Assembly (NCBI GenBank): GCA_025084515.1 | Contig: JAJAGP010003174.1 | Location: 17,945-81,944 of the forward strand | Reading direction: 5' to 3' | From: Ancistrus triradiatus | Lineage: Eukaryota > Chordata > Actinopteri > Siluriformes > Loricariidae | DNA: 64,000 bases | In this document: positions 34,132 through 44,257 of the stretch, one piece after another | How positions within the stretch are numbered: the first letter of the stretch is position 1 | How the letters are laid out: every line of letters begins with the position of its first letter | Made by a program: the position numbers and the translations under genes | Notes under the pieces: model-generated | What the model saw: the letters and a program-made list of their open reading frames with translations, nothing else | Database searches by the model: none | What the model was told of the DNA's origin: nothing

Positions 34132-35933
34132 GCTCCAGGAGGGTTCTTCTTCAGTCTTTTTAACCCAAGTTGTGAAATCTACACACCCAGTTGTCACAGA
34201 GATGTGAAAAGCACAAGTTTCTGAAATTAGGTGGAGGAGCAAGCTGGGATAATTGAATGTAACTTTTGTACAAGGTAATCAAAATGGGGCTTTTAAGACA
34301 AAAATGTTTCACCTTGCTTAATTTACCCATGAAACTATCATGTGATTGTACTAATATAATTATTTTCTTTGTAATATAAGACTAAGATATGGTACCTTTT
34401 TTCTTGAATACCTCTATCAAGATGTAACGTAAAGTGTAAAGCTACGATGTATGACTCCTCAGACTTCCTCACTGAACATTTATAGCATTTAGCAAACGCC
34501 CTTTATTGAGAGCGACTTACATTGTATTCTTCTTGGTAGACATTACCTCATGCTAGTACAAATAGTCTACAACCCAAGAACATGGTCCAGCTAAATCCCT
34601 GTTAGGACTTGATGCAGAAAAAATAATAAATGTGGTAATAATTCTTATTTCGGTGCTGGGTGAACGTCTTTTCTCACTGTTTGAAGATAGCATGAGTCTC
34701 GCCAGTTCTGCCAGTGGCCAGTTCTTGGGTGCCCAGTAAGAGAAAAGTTTATATTCTTGCCCTTCCTTTTATCTTGAGGGGTGGCTCCATTGGGGCCATG
34801 CTGAGTCTGATAAAGATGTGAAGTACAGAAAGGGGTTTGATTGAGGCCTTGAGGTTGGAAGAGACTGGTTAGACTTGAAGCTTTATAGGCAAGCATCATT
34901 TTTTAAATCTGATGCGGGCAGCTGCGGGGAAAGGGGAGGGGAAGACGCAAGTGGGCTGACATAAGAGAACTTGGGTAAACTGAAAAACCAGACAACAAGC
35001 ACTGGTTCCAGGGCAGGAGAATGAGCCATTTACGCTATTAGAGGTGAAGAAATGGTCGAGTTACCTTTCTGAGTAATCCTACGAAGGAAAAAATCACATG
35101 TTGTATGCCAAAAACCACTGGATATAAACTATATTTGTAGAGAGCAGATAATTTGCGATGATTTAAGGATTTTGCATTGAGTGTCTTGAGAATATTCACA
35201 GGGTGAGCAGTCCATGCAATCGGTTGTGATTTTTACAAGCATAGCTGCAATCAAATGACTCATTTTGTTAAAAACATACTCAATCTTAAAGCCATGTGAA
35301 AGCTAAAGACAAAGCTGGGTAGTGTTCTGCCATATTAAATCATGGACATGGCCATACACACATGTCAATATCCTCTTCCCATCAAACCATGATATCCTTA
35401 AAGCAAACAAAACTAAGTACATGGTTCTACTGCAAAACATTGTATGTTTTTTTTATTTTATTTTATTGCCAAAAGTATGTGGACACCCTTTCTATTTACA
35501 CTATTTTAGCCACACTCACTGCCAACAGGGCCATAATAAGAATTTGAAAGACATGGAGTCTGCACAGACAAACAGCAGCAGTAGAATGAGTTGTACTGAA
35601 CACCTTTAGTGTTCCAAATCCATACCAACAGCCATCTAACTGTTGGGTGTCCACAAACATTCGGATTTATAGTGTGGATGTAATAATAGCAGGTTTGAAG
35701 ATGATTTGTGAACAATGTACAGATTCAATATGTGTTCTGTTAGGTAATATCACAAAAACGTACAAAATGAAGAACCAGAATACCAGTGTGGAAAATTTTC
35801 CACATTAAGTCTGGTTTAGATTAACTCAGTAGCAGCCGTAATACCAGAAACAATCCGTATTTAAGTTTGTTTCCTGTCGAGACTGAGATTCTTCTGAATA
35901 ATAGAATCAACTAATCATAGGCCAGTGATGCAC
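34132..35933. other. Non-coding intron DNA
   Basis: No gene seen. It includes a partial minus-strand SINE tail at about 34483-34600 (GCATTTAGCAAACGCCCTTT) and a Tc1-like terminal motif near 35467 (CCAAAAGTATGTGGACACCC) with its likely opposite end near 35640 (GGTGTCCACAAACATTCGGA). Confidence 0.5.
35463..35672. mobile_element. Short inverted-repeat element (Tc1-type tips)
   Basis: TTGCCAAAAGTATGTGGACACCC at about 35467 and the complement GGGTGTCCACAAACATTCGG at 35644 are imperfect inverted ends about 190 bp apart, typical of a deleted Tc1-type element. No coding sequence lies between. Confidence 0.6.
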
Positions 35934-35941
35934 AAACATTT

Positions 35942-36121
35942 AGGGACTGTGGTAGCCTAGCAGGTAAGGTACTGGACTATGGACCAGAAGGTCCAGGGTT
36001 CAAATCCCACCTCTACCAAGCTGCCACTGTTGGGTCCTTGACCACAATTGCTTGGATTGTAAGACTGTATCAATTTGTAAATCGCTCTGGATAAGGGCGT
36101 CTGCTAAATGCTGTAAATGTA
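35942..36121 (+). repeat. tRNA-derived SINE (family S) with 8-bp target duplication
   Basis: Head GACTGTGGTAGCCTAGCAGG (A box) and GGTTCAAATCCCACC (B box), tail CGCTCTGGATAAGGGCGTCT then GCTAAATGCTGTAAATG. Flanked by AAACATTT at 35934-35941 and 36122-36129. The tRNA-like head provides the internal RNA polymerase III promoter. Confidence 0.88.
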
Positions 36122-36857
36122 AAACATTTGCTACTCTAAATGTGTGAAATTCATAATGTTCAAAGCTGTGCTTTCAGTTGTGGGATTGTTTTAAGAGGGG
36201 TTTATTCATATGGCACAAGTAATATGATCTCATGACTCCTAAGCAGTTTGTACTTCTAAACATTTGTGTTGCAGCACCTATTAGTTACTATTCTGTTGTA
36301 ATTTTGTTCTGGTTAGTGTAAATGTGACTGTTCAAATAAGGAAAATCTCATTTCTTTTTGTGTGGTACCTTAATGTTGGTAAATGATTTCATTAAACCAA
36401 GATCTTAGAACTGAAATCGGAAGGTATTTGAGAAGAAATGATTTCTCTCAGTGCAGGATTTTCCAGAGTGTAAACAGAGCGCTCAGCAGAGGCAAGTGCA
36501 ATCAGCACAGAACCCACTCTACCCCAGACAATACCACATCTACAGTATTTTAGCCAGGGTCATAAAAATGAGATGAGCAATCTCATCAACAAGAAGTCTC
36601 TCTGGTTTTTGGTCACGTTCAATATAATAAGCAGCACTGCGTGACTGGTATTTTCCAAAAGGTATTGTTGTCTGAGAAATGTGCTTGTCTGAAGCTGGGA
36701 CTCGTGCTTAATCCCTTCAAACATCCTAATGCGTTAATTATTCTTAATTCAAACAAAAGATGAAGCATATTAAAGGCCAATGTGAGCGTGCCTTACTGTA
36801 TTTGTAATGTTAGTCTCGGGTCACGATTCTAACGTGGTGAATAGTAGGTGTACATTA

Positions 36858-36860
<3 letters not shown>

Positions 36861-36918
<58 letters not shown>
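36861..36918. repeat. TG microsatellite, 29 units
   Basis: Uninterrupted TG dinucleotides over 58 bases; likely length-variable. Confidence 0.98.
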
Positions 36919-36921
<3 letters not shown>

Positions 36922-37119
36922 TTAGAATGTACATATGGGTGATTCCTGTGTCATGAATGTGACCTTGGCAAGATATTGACTTGTTTCACATCCTGCATTA
37001 GTGAGACCATTTGCATGTCTGGTCAAGTCTTTTCAGGTAGAACACAGATCAATAAAATATAGTAAAATGAAGGATATGTAATATTTGTTGTGCATATGAA
37101 CCTGCGTAGGTCACATTAT

Positions 37120-37830
37120 GTAGGTCACATTACATTTTTATGGGTTCTCATCGTTAATTTGTTCCAGAAGGCTTGTCGAGAACCAAAAACGAGTACAGAG
37201 CAAACTTTTCCCATAAAGAAAAATGTAAATTGAATTATTCTGTTCCAGACCTCCTGAAAATCCACCCTGTATAAGGCATTATAAGCATTAATGGAGTTGT
37301 ATTGTACAGGTGCTCCCTGATTTACGATGTGGATATGGTCCAACAAATCCATCGTAAGTTAAATATATCATGAGCTGACTAGTTTAACGAGTGTTTGGTA
37401 GAGCGATGTGTACTGTCTATCATAGCGTACTCTGGGCTCTTGCACAGCTGCTAAGCTAACTGCAGTGTGTGTTCTGGAGCATTTTCAATTCCTGATGCTT
37501 TCGGTTGGCTATTGTAAACTAACCTGTTAGGATCCCTGGAGACTTATTTGAACTAAGAATTCAGTACTGTAGATGTAGAAAATAAAGAAAAACACAATCA
37601 AAATAGTGGAAATCTTCTGAGAGCTATTGTGAACCTGAATCACTGTGTACTGAATTGTGACTCATGAATTGTGAATTGAGTTTTGGCTGAAATGAGTCGT
37701 GCGGTTCGACTCATACAAGTTTATGAAAGTGCGCCAAGTACCAAGCAAATGACAAGAACCTAGACACATTTTTCTAGTCAAAATGGTTCCGAAGTGGTTG
37801 AGAACCAAGGCATCACTGTTTATGGAGTTA
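37120..37830. mobile_element. Possible decayed DNA element with GGTTCTC-type ends
   Basis: TATGGGTTCTCATCGTTAAT...GAGAACCAAAAACG near the left and CAAAATGGTTCCGAAGTGGTTGAGAACCAAG near the right look like inverted ends. The interior has no reading frame. Low certainty. Confidence 0.3.
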
Positions 37831-38099
37831 GCTAACCTGCTTGAAGGTTTGTGAACCCTTTAGGATTGTCTATATTTCTGCATAAACATGACCTAAACAT
37901 CATCAGATTTTTCTCACAAGTCCTAAAAGTAGATAAAGAGAACCCAGTTAAACAAATGAGACCAAAATATTATTCTTGGTAATTTATTTACTGAGGAAAA
38001 TTATCCAGTATTACATATTAGTGAGTAGCAAAAGTATGTGAACCATTGCTTTCAGTATTTGGGGAAACAGTTTCCTGTAGCTGTTGATCAGTCCTGCAC

Positions 38100-39002
38100 A
38101 CCGGCTTGGAGGAATATTATACCATTCCTCTGTACAGAACAGCTTCAACTCTGGGATGTTGGTGGGTTTCCTCACATTAACTGCTCGCTTCAGGTCCTTC
38201 CACAACATTTCCAGGCCCAGATGCAGCAAAACAGGCCCAAACCATGATACTACCACCACCATGTTTCACAGATGGGATAAGGTTCTTATGCTGGAATGCA
38301 GTGTTTTCCTTTCTCCAAACATAACGCTTTTCTTTTGTAAACCAAAAAAAGTTCTAGTGTGGTCTCATTCTTCCAATTACATTTTACATTTTACATTTTT
38401 ACATTTCAGCATTTAGCAGACGCCTTTACCCAGAGCGAACTTACAACTGATACAGTCTTACAATACAAGCAAGTGTGGTAAGGGGCCTTGCTCCAAGGAC
38501 CCAAACAGTGGCAGCTTGGCAGAGGTGGGATGGTGGATTTGACCCTGGACCTTCTGGCCAGAGTCCAGTACCTAACCGCTTAGGTAACACGTCAATAGCT
38601 CTGGCTTGTCCATGTGATCTTAGCAAACTGCAGATGGAGGCAACAATGTTCTTTTTTGGAGAGCAGGGGCTTTCTCCCTGCAAAACTGCATGCACACCAA
38701 GTTGTTCGTGGTCTTCGGATGTGGACTCATGGAACATAACATTAGCCAATGTGAGAGAGGTCTTAATTGCTTAGAATTACGTGTGATCTCGCCAACTATT
38801 ACACGCCTTGCTCTTGGAGTGGTCGACCACTCCTGGGGAGGGTAACAATGGTCTTGAATGTCCTCCATTTGTACACAATCTGTCTGACAGTGGATTGGTG
38901 GAGTCCAAACTCTTTAGAGATGGTTTTGTTACCTTTTCTAGCCTGATGACCATCAGCATCTCTTTTTCTGAGGTCCTCAGAAATCTCCTTCGTTCGTGTC
39001 AT
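38100..39002 (-). pseudogene. Tc1-like transposase, broken (family A copy 6)
   Basis: The ATG at 39002 (complement) opens MTRTKEISEDLRKRDADGHQ, and the HTH region FGLHQSTVRQIVYKW and RSGRP follow, ending in a frameshift near 38800. Catalytic-domain sequence continues in other frames on both sides of the nested SINE. This copy shows the cleanest N-terminus of family A and supports the ATG choice in copy 1. Confidence 0.82.
38378..38590 (-). repeat. tRNA-derived SINE (family S) nested in the Tc1 element
   Basis: Tail complement TACATTTCAGCATTTAGCAG and head complement GTCCAGTACCTAACCGCTTAGG. It follows a short TACATTT tandem. Insertion into the Tc1 copy shows it is the younger event. Confidence 0.85.
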
Positions 39003-39114
39003 GATGCACTTTCATCTACTTTTAAGACTTGTGTGAAAATATGATGTTTTAGGTCATATTTATGTAGAAATATAGAAATTCTAAAGTGTTCACAAACATT
39101 CAAGCACCACTGTA

Positions 39115-39290
39115 GGTGGAGTTGTTTAGAAGTTACCTGGGTGACTTCGTAAACTCTTTCTGTTGTAGTGATCTTTGATCAACCAGTGCTGGATAGAGTA
39201 CCAGTAGTCTGGAATATCCTGCATTTTTACACGACTCCAATTTCACCGTCAACTTATTCACACACTTTTATACATTTATATTTATGGTCA
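39115..39290 (-). mobile_element. Very degraded Tc1-like fragment
   Basis: GTGATCTTTGATCAACCAGT and AGTCTGGAATATCCTGCATTTTTACACG parallel the antisense GRPR-HTH region of family A but at low identity. It ends about 90 bp upstream of the coding exon's acceptor. Confidence 0.4.
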
Positions 39291-39393
39291 CAGCAAGCCT
39301 TCCAGAAATTATTAATAATTTTGAAAGGCACCAGACTCTAACTTTGTCTCAACTTTTTTTTTCTCTCTTTTTTTCAGATTGAATAGCCACTCG

Positions 39394-39546
39394 ATGGGGA
39401 TTCACCGGCGAGCTCCCTGCTGTGTCTCCTGCCCTCTGGCCCGCTGCTTCGCCTCCCTCTACAGCACCTCCTCCACCGAAATCATGAAACTAGTATTAAC
39501 TGAATGGCAATTGATATGGATTTTTAATGTCTCTAGTAGACAGTAA
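39394..39546 (+). other. Upstream ORF (50 codons) in the slc45a4 5' UTR
   Basis: The ATG 16 nt into the exon opens a 50-codon frame beginning MGIHRRAPCCVSCPLARC and ending at TAA 39544-39546, well before the main start codon. The start context is weak (T at -3, G at +4), which would allow leaky scanning. It is Cys/Arg/Ser-rich at the N-terminus and not recognised as any domain. A role in translation control is possible but unproven. Confidence 0.45.
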
Positions 39547-39598
39547 ATACGCAAACACCCACTCACCCATTCACACATATATACACTAATCATTTACA

Positions 39599-39602
<4 letters not shown>

Positions 39603-39637
<35 letters not shown>
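39603..39637. repeat. AC microsatellite within the 5' UTR
   Basis: About 35 bases of CA dinucleotides inside the putative transcribed leader of slc45a4. Confidence 0.95.
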
Positions 39638-39639
<2 letters not shown>

Positions 39640-39970
39640 ACATACACGCATTCCTTCTTTCATATACATACACATGCACATGTTTGCTCACACCAAAGGG
39701 AGTTCCCTCATCACGAAGCCATATCTCCCTCACGGGTGCATACCAAAGCACCTTACAAAGCTCCACTGCTCATCTTTAACCCCTGCAGAATGTATACTGC
39801 TCATTGAGCAGTTTGTCCAGCGAGATCCTCTCAACGTTGTGTGTTTGTCCACCAAAAAGAGCTGCTTGGATTTAATGTGAGTTTGTAAACGTTGATTCGG
39901 TTTTCGTTTCAATTTTTGCACATCCGAGGAGTGTGTGTTTCCTTCATTTGCCGATTGCATGCCGACGACG

Positions 39971-40256
39971 ATGGCACCCCAGAACCCCGATGTGGATGCT
40001 ATGCAGGTGCAGGAGGTTGAGGTGGTCCCTGCTAAGATGGGCAATGGAGGTGCAGGCGGAGAACAAGAAGGCGGTGGGGCTTATAGTACAGATGAAGCTG
40101 GAGGACGGGACCTGGAGAGTCAGGAGTCGGCGAGCGAGGGTTCTATAGATCGCATCCCTCTACGTCAGTGGGTTATGCATGGAGCAATCATGTTTGGACG
40201 GGAGTTCTGCTACGCAATGGAGACCGCCCTGGTGACGCCTGTACTGCTGCAAATTG
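39971..40256 (+). CDS. slc45a4: SLC45A4-like transporter, first coding exon (codons 1-95 plus 1 nt)
   Basis: This exon encodes the N-terminus of a solute carrier family 45 member, a multi-pass membrane protein of the major facilitator type; the family is linked to proton-coupled sugar transport, but the substrate cannot be read from this sequence. The first 60 residues are a polar, Gly/Glu-rich cytosolic tail starting MAPQNPDVDAMQVQEVEV, which strongly resembles SLC45A4. They are followed by SIDRIP and the first membrane helix (about residues 67-92) with the conserved stretch MFGREFCYAMETALVTPVLL. I chose the ATG at 39971 because it has A at -3 and G at +4 and matches the MAPQN start of the family; an in-frame ATG at 39959 has a weak context. 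The exon ends at ATT-G before GTAAGA (intron from 40257), phase 1. Teleosts often keep two copies of such genes, and I cannot tell which this is. The family is confident; the A4 assignment is by remembered similarity, not a search. Confidence 0.92.
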
Positions 40257-40500
40257 GTAAGACATTCTGTTACTTGACAGGGCCCTGAGGCATACTAATT
40301 ATATTCACCATGCCTTTAAATAGTGAGTAATTGACTTTCAGATCAATAACGCTCATTCATGTTCTCTAAAGGCTGACATGATTAGCCCACACAAAAACAA
40401 ACAAAAACACTTTTCAGTCTCGACTATAACAGTTTTATAACACTCATGTAGCAGTAGTAGTAGCCATAATAACAATAATTATAATAATAATGCTTACTAT

Positions 40501-40697
40501 TACATTTACATTTACAGCATTTAGCAGACGCCCTTATCCAGAGCGACTTACAATTGATACAGTCTTACAATCCAAGCAATTCTGGGTTAAGGGCCTTGCT
40601 CAAGGACCCAACAGTGGCAGCTTGGCAGAGGTGGGATTTTAACCCTGGACCTTCTGGTCCATAGTCCAGTACCTTAACCACTAGGCTACCACAGTCC
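40501..40697 (-). repeat. tRNA-derived SINE (family S), minus strand
   Basis: TACATTTACAGCATTTAGCA (tail) through CTTCTGGTCCATAGTCCAGT and CTAGGCTACCACAGTCC (head). Well preserved, 245 bp after the coding exon's donor. Confidence 0.88.
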
Positions 40698-40850
40698 TAT
40701 TAAGCACTAGCATGTTAGTTCCTGGTGACCATATGAATTCTCCAGAAAGCAAATTCTCCAGAATGATCTGTTTCCTGTTTTTTACTGTGATTGTATCCAT
40801 CCGTCGTGTTGCTGACCTTCCAATTATTTTCTCTTCAACTGTCCAATTAT

Positions 40851-41062
40851 GGGTGCCACAGTGGCATAAGTGGTTAGCCCTGTCACCTCTCAGCTCCAGA
40901 AGTTCCCGGTTTGACTTGCAATGTACTCCACTTGTGTGGAGCTGGCATGTTCTCCCCATTTCCGATTGGGTTTATGTGAGTGCTCTGGTTTTCTGTTGTG
41001 TGTATGATGGATTGGTGGCCTGCGTAGGGTTGGCCCCTGCCTTGTGCCCTGTACTGCCTAGG
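40851..41062 (+). repeat. DANA/Mermaid-like SINE
   Basis: GGGTGCCACAGTGGCATAAG head with CCCGGTTTGACTTGC (B box-like), TGTGGAGCTGGCATGTTCTC body, then GGTTGGCCCCTGCCTTGTGC. Ends where a family-S SINE starts. Confidence 0.75.
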
Positions 41063-41240
41063 TATGAAAATGGCTTGGAGGTTAAAGACTGGACCAGAAG
41101 GTCCAGGGTTAAAATCCCACCTCTGCCAAGCTTTTACTGTTGGGTTCTTGAGCAAGGAGCTTAACCCACAATTGCTTGGACTGTATCAACTGTAAGTCGC
41201 TCTGGATGAGGGCGTCTGCTAAATGACATAAATGTATTCT
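41063..41240 (+). repeat. tRNA-derived SINE (family S), directly adjoining the previous SINE
   Basis: ACTGGACCAGAAGGTCCAGG, GCTCTGGATGAGGGCGTCTG and CTAAATGACATAAATGTA. The first part of the head is lost. Confidence 0.78.
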
Positions 41241-41595
41241 GATGATTGCTTGCAGAGACGTATCATTAGATTTAAGAACGTTTTCATCTGCCGAGTGTCT
41301 CTTTACTGACTGCTAAATCCGTTGTTACTAATTGTTCAAAGTATACAAAAGCCCGATGTGTATTACACCATCAAATAACAATTGAAAGTACTCTAGCTGT
41401 AGCACCACTTGATGTGTTATTGTGTGTGACCTGAGTTATTTGGACATTTATCAAAAGTGATGTGATGAGTGCTCGCACGGGTAAAGCCAACGGGGGAAGG
41501 CATACAAATCCGTTAAGCCTTATGACATCTGAGGAGACGGGGCAGTCTGTGCTGTCCTTTGAGCTCTTCTCTGTCTTTACCGATCTGATTCTGTC

Positions 41596-41890
41596 TACAC
41601 TGATCGGTTATAACATTTAAAACCAGTGACAGGTCAGGTGAATAACATTGATAGTGTGATGCTCTGGGCAGTGTTCAGCTGGGAAATCTTGGGTCCTGGA
41701 ATTCCTGTGGATGTTATTTGACGCATACCACCTACCTAAACATTGGTGCAGACCAAGTACATCCCTTCATAGCAACAGTATTCCCTTATCGCAGTGGCCT
41801 TTATCAACAGGATAATGCACCCTGTTGCACTGAAACTTGTTCAGGAATGTTTTGAGGAACAGCGAGTTCAAGTTGTTGAGTTCTAGTTCG
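41596..41890 (+). mobile_element. Tc1-like element, family E, large internal deletion
   Basis: Left end ACACTGATCGGTTATAACAT and CAGTGACAGGTCAGGTGAAT is intact, then the sequence jumps to the catalytic half: GTGTGATGCTCTGGGCAGTG, CATACCACCTACCTAAACAT, and CAACAGGATAATGCACCCTG (QQDNAP, second catalytic Asp). It stops before the third catalytic region and the right end. Confidence 0.75.
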
Positions 41891-43779
41891 GCACATTTGA
41901 TTAAGTGGTCTTGTGTTAATATTAAATGTGTGGGATTTCTCCAAGGTAACACTAGTATGTGCTTTAGTGAGTTGCAGTGAGAGAAGTTGACAGGGCTTAT
42001 TATTTATTTATCTGCCCTAATACACAAACATCTACCAGCCCATTAAGCTTCAGTTTGCCTGTCTCATTGTTTAACATAAATATTCAAATGCCAAAGCAGC
42101 ATGTGAATAACAGTATTGTTGTTTGTTGCATGATATGACATGCAATATAGAAATTTTATCAAGTGGCTATGAACGTGTCTCTCTTCTGTCTATTTGCGTG
42201 GGGATCTGTTCAGCCACATACACACACTGACATTTCACCACTCACACACCTAATAGCTCATTAGAAAGCCTGAATTGAGACTAATGAATATGAACATAAA
42301 CAAATTGGTGCTTTGAGCCAAAGAAATGGTTGATCTTCAGTATCAGGCTTGATTGTAGTATCAGGGTTTGTACTCTGGTTGCGATCCACGGGGAACAAAC
42401 GTTTATGGAGGACACATGGTAAGGTGAGCTCATGGAAACCCAAGGGTAGGGTTACACTGACAGTGTATAAGCTAGCAGTCGACTTTTGTGTGTGTGTGTT
42501 CGTGAAAGTTTTTTATTTTATTTTTTTCCAGTTTCTTGTCTTATTCTCTGACCTATGGTAACATTTTAAAGTATAATAAACAGAACATACTATTATATTA
42601 ATAATTCCTTACATTAAGCCCTTGATTGCCTTGGAGCTTTTTGCTTATAGACCTGATGTTCAAAAAAGACGTTATTTAATTCAAATTGTCTCTGTCCCTC
42701 GAGAACCTAGTGAGAGCAGAAACCTTGCCTCCTTGGAACTGCCAGTGCTGGATGCCCTACTTGCTTTGTTTTTGATTATTCACTAGGACAACTGTGCTAA
42801 GCTTCTCACTTGACGAATGACCCAAGGTACTGGCTTAAGGCATAACTGAAGGAATACTCTGCGCAAGTCTTTTTTTTGTCCCTATGAGCGTGAGGAGCTG
42901 GTACTGGGTGTTTGCGCTCTACTACTTGTACAAGTTGATTTGCATGTCTTCCCATTTTGTTCTTCATTTTTCACATTGTGTTCAGATGACTGGTTCAGAT
43001 GTGAGGTGGGAACCATGAGTCATCTCAAAGTATTGTTTTAAGTAACTTGTTTTAAGTTCAGTTTTTTTCCCAAATTGCTTTAATTTTATATAGATAGTGT
43101 TTTTAATAATACAAGTATGTACTGTTTTGCTGTATGTACTGTAGTACATTCTGTGAAACAAAATGGACCTTGACCGGATATTACTATAGTCACAGTCTTT
43201 TTATTCAACTGTATTGTGATTGTAAAGGGTATTTTACCAAGATAACTGCTTGCAAATGATCCATAACTGCGTCAGAGATACCGCTGAAAACAGGAGTGGA
43301 AGCCTAAACTGTTATACAACATGATAAACCTTCTGTAATTTATGGAAATTCACAAGAATTATAAAAGAATGCAGTAATATACTGTTACGAGCCTGTGTAG
43401 CAGAAAGCTGTAACCCTTAAGAGGAAGGTATGAGAGACCTGATACTTTTGTTTGATGGAAGCCAAAAATGTATTAATGATGGAAAAAAGTATTATGAACA
43501 ACACAGAAGATCAGCCAGATGAAACAGGTGAGGTGATGACACAGACTGACTGTTTACAGCAACAAAGTAGAGTTAGATTATTATAAATTATAAGGGCAGA
43601 CATTGCTCAGATGGCCATTGAACCTTGCATACCTGTATACAATGCATCCTGGACCCCAAATGACAGCCAGAGGTGACAATGGCAATGAAGAAAGAGCAAC
43701 CAGACTCAAATGGGGATCCCTTCTACAGGTGAAATGAGATACAATACAATACTTTTTTTTTGTTTTAATCTGAGACCAG
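41891..43779. other. Non-coding intron 2 DNA
   Basis: No gene or recognisable repeat; moderately AT-rich unique sequence. Confidence 0.5.
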
Positions 43780-44257
43780 TAGTGAAAATGCTTATTTGAA
43801 TCTATGTCTAGAATAATTCATACTGCAGCAGGATAATTGTCCAGAACATATCTCAAAGTTTTGTAATTGTCGAGAAAAGATGATTGGCACAGAGTTTCCT
43901 ACCAGCATCCTGACCTGAAACTCACCATGCATTTATAGGGGCACTTGAAGACAGAGAAGGTAAGCATTCAGTAACCTAACAAGATGCTTTTTGGAATATT
44001 GTGACATCATGCTGGGATAACATGGATCACCAGATTGTACACAAACTTGTGGAGTCCATGCTAGCTCGAGTGCATGCTGTCATTACAGCAAAAGGGGGAC
44101 ATACCAAATACTAATATATTCTGAAATCAAAAGGGTTTTTTTTTGGTATGCTGATTATATGCTTTGTTATGGAAAACATTGCATTAAATTAATGAAAAAT
44201 GAAAACGAAACATTTTTACTGGTGGTCTCACACTTTTGGTCTCTACTCCATACATAT
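43780..44257 (+). mobile_element. Tc1-like relic, family F (C-terminal part)
   Basis: Contains CAGCAGGATAATTGTCCAGA (QQDNCPEH, second catalytic Asp region, about 43829) and a C-terminus reading VESMLARVHAVITAKGGHTK then Tyr and stop (TAA 44112-44114). It ends CTCACACTTTTGGTCTCTACTCC. The first half of the transposase is absent. Confidence 0.7.

Larger units (their letters stand above)
37835..39112 (-). mobile_element. Tc1-like element, family A copy 6, with nested SINE
   Basis: Left end (decayed) CCTGCTTGAAGGTTTGTGAA; right end ACATTCAAGCACCACTG before TA (39113-39114). The element reads from right to left. A SINE (38378-38590) interrupts it between CATTCTTCCAAT and TAGCTCTGGCTTGTCC. Confidence 0.85.
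39378..39970 (+). other. slc45a4: 5' UTR part of the slc45a4 start-codon exon
   Basis: A long pyrimidine tract (TTTTTTTTCTCTCTTTTTTTCAG, AG at 39376-39377) precedes ATTGAATAGCC, so the exon probably starts at 39378 and runs without a convincing internal intron to the start codon at 39971. In-frame stops occur upstream, so this part is not coding for the transporter. It contains a 50-codon upstream ORF (39394-39546) and an AC microsatellite (about 39603-39637). A GTGAGT at 39877 could act as a donor, but no matching acceptor lies close before the ATG. The extent is inferred from splice signals only. Confidence 0.6.

Noticed and set aside
35942..36015. tRNA-like sequences with A and B boxes (also at 46573, 50662, 50891, 58863)
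   Set aside because: They are SINE heads with attached SINE bodies and tails, not foldable functional tRNA genes.
39877..39882. GTGAGT in the 5' UTR as a possible donor
   Set aside because: No acceptor with a pyrimidine tract between it and the start codon at a workable intron length.
39959..39961. Alternative upstream ATG in frame with slc45a4 (adds MPTT)
   Set aside because: Weak context (T at -3) and the family start resembles MAPQN; kept 39971, though 39959 cannot be fully excluded.
40712..41164. 150-codon plus-strand frame, the longest next to the coding exon
   Set aside because: It runs through two SINEs (40851-41062 and 41063-41240); its sequence is SINE read-through.
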